A stretch of DNA of 64,000 nt from Phycobacter sedimenti. Its GTDB lineage: Bacteria; Pseudomonadota; Alphaproteobacteria; Rhodobacterales; Rhodobacteraceae. How positions within the stretch are numbered: position 1 is the first letter of the stretch; the number at the start of each line of letters is the position of its first letter. The translations under genes were made by a program, and so were the position numbers. The DNA lies in the NCBI RefSeq assembly GCF_038148855.1, contig NZ_JBBVGR010000001.1, forward strand, positions 124,001 through 188,000. The letters run 5' to 3'. Of the stretch, positions 60,265 to 64,000 are shown in pieces. The notes below the pieces were generated by a model. The model was not told the DNA's origin. It was given only the letters and a program-made list of their open reading frames with translations, and did not search any database.

Positions 60265-60914
60265 TGCCTCAGCCAGACCGGCTTGGCGCGTGGGCGGACC
60301 TGCCGTTCTTTGCAACCCGCTGGCCACAGATCGAGGCCAAGCTGGCGCGGGAGAGCAAAGAGATCCTGCCTCCGGGCTCGCAACGGTTCGCGGCGCTTGA
60401 GCTGACCCGACCAGATGACGTGCGCGTGGTGATCCTCGGTCAGGACCCCTATCCGACCCCTGGTCATGCCCATGGGCTGGCCTTTTCGGTAGAACCGGAT
60501 GTGCGCCCCCTGCCCCGCTCCCTGTCCAATATTTTCAAGGAACTGGAGGCGGATCTTGGTGTCTCGCGGCAGAATGGTGATCTGCGGGGATGGGCGCGAC
60601 AAGGGGTTTTGTTGCTCAATACGTCCCTGAGCGTCCCCGCGGGCGAGGCGAATGGGCACAAAGATCTGGGCTGGGATCACCTCGCTCAAGAGGTGCTTGA
60701 GCGCACATCAGGGCAGCCAACGGCCTATGTCCTGTGGGGAAAACAGGCGCAAAGGCTTGAAAAACACCTTAATCCGGGCGATCACCTGATCCTGAAGAGT
60801 GCGCACCCCTCGCCGCTGTCGGCGCGGCGCGGATTCTTTGGATCGCGGCCGTTCTCGGCAATCAACACCTGGCTGCAGACCCGTGGCCACGCGCCCATCG
60901 ACTGGGCCGCCTGA
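60264..60914 (+). CDS. ung: Uracil-DNA glycosylase, family 1
   Basis: 216 residues. GQDPYPTPGHAHGLAFS with catalytic Asp61, and the DNA-intercalation loop SAHPSPLSARRGF with the His. Removes uracil from DNA. Placed within the trp cluster, overlapping trpD by one base and 14 bases before trpC, so it is cotranscribed with tryptophan genes. Confidence 0.97.
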   Translation: MPQPDRLGAWADLPFFATRWPQIEAKLARESKEILPPGSQRFAALELTRPDDVRVVILGQDPYPTPGHAHGLAFSVEPDVRPLPRSLSNIFKELEADLGVSRQNGDLRGWARQGVLLLNTSLSVPAGEANGHKDLGWDHLAQEVLERTSGQPTAYVLWGKQAQRLEKHLNPGDHLILKSAHPSPLSARRGFFGSRPFSAINTWLQTRGHAPIDWAA

Positions 60915-60928
60915 CAGGAGGCTATGCA

Positions 60929-61741
60929 ATGACGGAAAACGTGCTCGACAAGATAAAGGCCTACAAGCTGGAGGAAGTCGCCGCCGACAAGGCCGCCGTT
61001 CCCCTCGCAGAGGTCGAGGCCGCTGCGCGCGAGGCCTCTCCGGTGCGCGGGTTCGCCAAGGCACTGATTGCCGCCAGCCGCCAGGGCTACGGGCTGATCG
61101 CAGAGATCAAGAAAGCCAGCCCTTCCAAGGGATTGATCCGCGAAGACTTCGATCCAGCCACCCTCGCACAGGCCTATGAACAAGGGGGCGCGACCTGTCT
61201 CTCCGTTCTGACGGACACCCCGAGTTTTCAGGGCGCGAAACCCTTTCTGACCGAGGCGCGCGATGCCTGCGCCCTGCCCGCCCTGCGCAAGGATTTCATG
61301 TATGATCCCTATCAGGTGGCCGAGGCGCGTGCGCTGGGAGCCGACTGCATCCTGATCATCATGGCATCTGTGTCGGATGCTCAGGCGAAGGAACTGGAAG
61401 ACTGCGCCCTGGAATGGGACATGGATGTGCTGCTGGAAGTGCATAACGCCGAAGAGCTGGAGCGCGCCTGCGCGTTGAAGTCGCCTTTGATGGGCATCAA
61501 CAACCGCAACCTCAAGACCTTCGAGACCACCCTGGACACGACCCGGGATCTGTCGCGCCGGGTGCCCGCCGACCGCACGATCGTCTGTGAAAGCGGCCTG
61601 TTCACGCCCAAGGACCTGTCGGACATGGCACGATATGGCGCCCGAACCTTCCTAATCGGTGAAGCCCTGATGCGGCAGGAGGATGTCGCCGCCGCAACCC
61701 GGCAACTGCTGGCCAACCCGTTGACCCCGGGAGGCATGTGA
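60929..61741 (+). CDS. trpC: Indole-3-glycerol phosphate synthase
   Basis: 270 residues, monofunctional TIM barrel. IAEIKKASPSKGLIR near the start and INNRNLKTFETTLDTT plus CESGLFTPKDL later are the active-site segments. Start has ACAGGAGGCTATGCA in front. Its TGA overlaps the moaC ATG. Confidence 0.97.
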   Translation: MTENVLDKIKAYKLEEVAADKAAVPLAEVEAAAREASPVRGFAKALIAASRQGYGLIAEIKKASPSKGLIREDFDPATLAQAYEQGGATCLSVLTDTPSFQGAKPFLTEARDACALPALRKDFMYDPYQVAEARALGADCILIIMASVSDAQAKELEDCALEWDMDVLLEVHNAEELERACALKSPLMGINNRNLKTFETTLDTTRDLSRRVPADRTIVCESGLFTPKDLSDMARYGARTFLIGEALMRQEDVAAATRQLLANPLTPGGM

Positions 61742-62211
61742 TGGCGCTGACGCATTTTGACGGCAAGGGCGATGCCCATATGGTGGATGTCTCGGACAAG
61801 GCGGTCACCTCGCGCATTGCAACCGCAGAAGGCCACATCCGGATGGCCCGCGAGACCTTTGACATCATTTCGGAAGGGCGCGCCAAGAAGGGTGATGTCC
61901 TGAGCGTTGCCCGACTGGCCGGCATCATGGGCGCCAAGAAAACGCCAGAGCTTATTCCCCTGTGCCATCCCCTTCCGGTGACCAAGGTGGCGGTTGAACT
62001 GACGCTGGACCCGGAGCTACCAGGCGTCCGTATCGAGGGCACGGTCAAGACCACCGGCCAGACCGGGGTCGAGATGGAGGCCCTCACCGCTGTCTCCACC
62101 GCCGCGCTCACCGTCTATGACATGGCCAAGGCCGTGGACAAGGCGATGGAGATCGGGGGCATTCGCGTGATCCTGAAAGATGGCGGAAAATCAGGTCGGT
62201 ACGAGGCGTAA
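61741..62211 (+). CDS. moaC: Cyclic pyranopterin monophosphate synthase
   Basis: 156 residues. Molybdopterin synthesis after MoaA. MVDVSDKAVTSRIATAEG, LIPLCHPLP and the GVEMEALTAVSTAALTVYDM segment with the active-site Lys in MAKAVDK are all typical. Starts at the ATG overlapping the trpC stop and ends directly before moeA. Confidence 0.97.
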   Translation: MALTHFDGKGDAHMVDVSDKAVTSRIATAEGHIRMARETFDIISEGRAKKGDVLSVARLAGIMGAKKTPELIPLCHPLPVTKVAVELTLDPELPGVRIEGTVKTTGQTGVEMEALTAVSTAALTVYDMAKAVDKAMEIGGIRVILKDGGKSGRYEA

Positions 62212-63387
62212 ATGATCCCAGTCAGCGAAGCCCTTGCGCATCTTCTGAACCTGGTCTCACCGCTTGAGCCAGAGATGATCCCCTTGGCAGAAGCTGCTGG
62301 CCGCGTCCTTGCCCGCGACGTGGTCGCGCGGCGCGATCAGCCTCCCTTCTCTGCTTCTGCTATGGATGGCTATGCGGTAAAAGGCGCCGAGGTGGAACTG
62401 CACGCCATGTTCAAGGTGATTGGCGAAGCGGCTGCCGGTCATCGCTTTGACGGCGTCGTTGGCGCCGGTCAGGCGGTGCGCATCTTCACCGGCGCGCCCA
62501 TCCCCGAAGGCGCAGGTTTTGTCGTCATTCAGGAGGATGTGACTCGCAAGGGCGATCTGATCACCATCACGGACGAGCCCGGAGATGGCGACAATATCCG
62601 CCCGCGTGGCGGAGACTTTTTCGACGGCGAAACCGTTTCGGCGCCTCGTCGGCTGACGCCATCGGACATTGCCCTGCTTGCCGCGATGAACATTGCCGAA
62701 GTTCCCGTTACCCGGCGGCCCGAGGTCGCCTTGATCTCGACCGGAGATGAGCTGGTGATGCCCGGCAGCTCGCCCGGTCCCGATCAGATCATCGCCTCGA
62801 ACACCTTTGGTCTGAAAGCCTTGCTCGAAGGTCTCGGGGCGCATGTTCGCATCCTGCCCATAGCCAAGGATACGATTGGATCGCTGAAAACCGCCTTTTC
62901 GCTGGCGACCGGCGCGGACCTCGTGGTCACCATCGGCGGCGCCTCTGTCGGTGATCACGACCTGGTTGCCGATGTGGCACAGGATCTTGGCATGGAGCGG
63001 TCCTTCTACAAGGTCGCGATGCGGCCGGGCAAACCCCTCATGGCGGGCCGCATGGGAACCGCTGTGATGGTCGGTCTCCCCGGGAACCCGGTGTCCGCGA
63101 TGGTCTGTGGCCATGTCTTCCTGGCTCCGATGGTCAAAACCATGTTGGGCGCATCGGTTGTACAGGCTCCGCTGCTCAAAGCGCGGCTGGAGGCCCCTCT
63201 TGGCAAGAACGGCCCGAGAGAGCATTACATGCGCGCAACTCTGTCTGAAGACGGGCAGATCCACGCGTTTGACCGCCAGGACAGTTCTCTCTTGTCTGTT
63301 CTGGCCCAGGCAAATGCGCTCTTGGTGCGGCCACCGCACGATCCCGACCGCCATGTCGGAGATACAGTGGACTATCTGCCCCTCTGA
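62212..63387 (+). CDS. moeA: Molybdopterin molybdenumtransferase
   Basis: 391 residues. Inserts molybdate into molybdopterin. SAMDGYAVKG, TGAPIPEGAGFV, STGDELV near 180 and the GGASVGDHD loop are MoeA hallmarks. Starts with no gap after moaC. A 125-base gap containing the lexA promoter follows, so lexA is transcribed at least partly on its own. Confidence 0.97.
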   Translation: MIPVSEALAHLLNLVSPLEPEMIPLAEAAGRVLARDVVARRDQPPFSASAMDGYAVKGAEVELHAMFKVIGEAAAGHRFDGVVGAGQAVRIFTGAPIPEGAGFVVIQEDVTRKGDLITITDEPGDGDNIRPRGGDFFDGETVSAPRRLTPSDIALLAAMNIAEVPVTRRPEVALISTGDELVMPGSSPGPDQIIASNTFGLKALLEGLGAHVRILPIAKDTIGSLKTAFSLATGADLVVTIGGASVGDHDLVADVAQDLGMERSFYKVAMRPGKPLMAGRMGTAVMVGLPGNPVSAMVCGHVFLAPMVKTMLGASVVQAPLLKARLEAPLGKNGPREHYMRATLSEDGQIHAFDRQDSSLLSVLAQANALLVRPPHDPDRHVGDTVDYLPL

Positions 63388-63451
63388 TCGGATCCGTCCC
63401 CCTTCAATCATGAAGCTTGTGCAAAAGCTCCAGAGCAAGCTCCGGGCTCAG

Positions 63452-63480
63452 TTGACACAAATCGTGAACAGGAGTAGAAC
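63452..63480 (+). promoter_or_regulatory. lexA promoter with overlapping SOS box
   Basis: TTGACA (63452-63457), 17 bp, TAGAAC (63475-63480) as -35/-10. GAAC-AGGAGTA-GAAC (63466-63480) is the alphaproteobacterial LexA site (GTTC-N7-GTTC on the other strand) and covers the spacer and -10, as expected for LexA autorepression. Confidence 0.85.
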
Positions 63481-63512
63481 AAAGTAACACAAACTGGCGC
63501 AGAGGGACGGAC

Positions 63513-64000
63513 ATGCTGACACAAAAGCAATTGGATCTATTGGAATTCATTCACGCCCGGATGCAGAAGGACGGCGTTCCGCCCAGCTTTGATGAGATGA
63601 AGACTGCACTGGATCTGCGGTCGAAGTCCGGGATTCACCGGCTGATCACCGCGCTTGAGGAGCGGGGTTTCATCCGTCGCCTGGCTCACCGGGCGCGGGC
63701 GATCGAAATCCTGCGTCTTCCTGACTCCCTCGGTGGTCGCGGCCGCGGCCAGTTTGCCCCAAGCGTCATCCCTGGGGGGCTATCGGGCGGGAACACAGGG
63801 GCCGCCCAGGGGGCGGACCTTTCTGCACCATCCGTTGCCACTGCGCAGGAATTGCCCCTGATGGGACGCATTGCTGCCGGTGTCCCGATTGAAGCGATCA
63901 GTCAGATTTCCAGAAGGATCAGCGTCCCCAGCTCTATGCTGAACGCGAATGGTGCCCACTATGCATTGGAGGTGCGCGGGGACTCCATGATCGATGCCGG
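63513..64000 (+). CDS. lexA: LexA repressor, 5' part
   Basis: 162 residues visible; the C-terminus runs off the window. Winged helix-turn-helix in residues 1-66 (PPSFDEMKTALDLRSKSGIHRLI), a Gly/Ala-rich linker around 72-105, then the peptidase domain with autocleavage site Ala122-Gly123 (IAAGVPIEA) and catalytic Ser157 in RGDSMID. The Lys is beyond the end. The linker is longer than in E. coli, as in other alphaproteobacteria. Start ATG has CAGAGGGACGGAC upstream. Autoregulated through the SOS box in its promoter. Confidence 0.97.
   Translation, partial: MLTQKQLDLLEFIHARMQKDGVPPSFDEMKTALDLRSKSGIHRLITALEERGFIRRLAHRARAIEILRLPDSLGGRGRGQFAPSVIPGGLSGGNTGAAQGADLSAPSVATAQELPLMGRIAAGVPIEAISQISRRISVPSSMLNANGAHYALEVRGDSMIDA

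Noticed and set aside
1..64000. Prophage, IS, CRISPR or defence island
   Set aside because: No integrase, transposase, Cas, capsid or restriction genes; the lone HNH protein belongs to a widespread chromosomal family.

Overview
The window is a stretch of ordinary, gene-dense chromosome from an alphaproteobacterium, most likely a marine Rhodobacteraceae (Roseobacter group, Ruegeria/Phaeobacter-like). Supporting signs are high GC, a GAAC-N7-GAAC SOS box in the lexA promoter, a CtrA-type box, a DUF1127 protein, small-type PurL, class II ribonucleotide reductase NrdJ, and the order ppiD-trpE-(yibQ-like)-trpG-trpD-ung-trpC-moaC-moeA-lexA. I see no prophage, IS element, CRISPR array or integrated island, and no convincing broken gene. 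The first gene (guaA) and the last (lexA) are cut by the window ends. Genus assignment is inference; no database was consulted.

Layout. 1-7.6 kb (+): guaA end, two EamA transporters, an orphan P-loop ATPase, metA (homoserine O-acetyltransferase type), an alpha/beta hydrolase, PPK2 and an overlapping TetR regulator. 7.6-15.6 kb: rplM-rpsI (-), a MocR regulator (-) divergent from a DUF1127 gene (+), speD-speE (+), and the leftward run of an acyltransferase, murI, argC and ccmE. 15.7-20.4 kb: a fused indolepyruvate ferredoxin oxidoreductase (-) divergent from a LysR regulator (+), then a probable small RNA gene. 20.7-28.1 kb: purL, bolA, two tiny membrane proteins, grxD, zapA with a coiled-coil partner, and transketolase. 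28.2-36.2 kb: tRNA-Leu, a VTT-domain protein, dsbB-like, an Lrp regulator divergent from arginase and ornithine cyclodeaminase, HNH nuclease, rluE, esterase, alkA and an MFS transporter. 36.3-43.7 kb: cysS-cimA-squalene/phytoene synthase-like run (-), a small barrel-like protein, an MttB-family methyltransferase and a glycosyltransferase. 43.9-52 kb: nrdJ with an 870-bp upstream region, tRNA-Pro, DUF192, double cold-shock protein and pdxH (-), then fabI and gpt (+). 52-64 kb: aminotransferase, ppiD, the split tryptophan operon, molybdenum cofactor genes and lexA.

How the genes work together. Most units are housekeeping: purines (guaA, purL, gpt), polyamines (speD-speE), arginine synthesis (argC) against arginine breakdown to proline (arginase plus OCD, probably under the divergent Lrp), methionine, isoleucine and tryptophan synthesis, redox and Fe-S homeostasis (bolA, grxD, dsbB-like) and DNA precursor supply and repair (nrdJ, ung, alkA, lexA).

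The most interesting material is non-coding. It includes a 75-nt sRNA candidate with promoter, anti-Shine-Dalgarno linker and terminator (20314-20388); an H-type pseudoknot in the 5' UTR of speD, whose product consumes S-adenosylmethionine (10647-10677); and dyads between the MocR/DUF1127, LysR/iorAB and Lrp/arginase pairs. There is also a perfect CtrA-type box upstream of nrdJ, and two very short ORFs with good ribosome sites (23713-23772 and 41246-41338).
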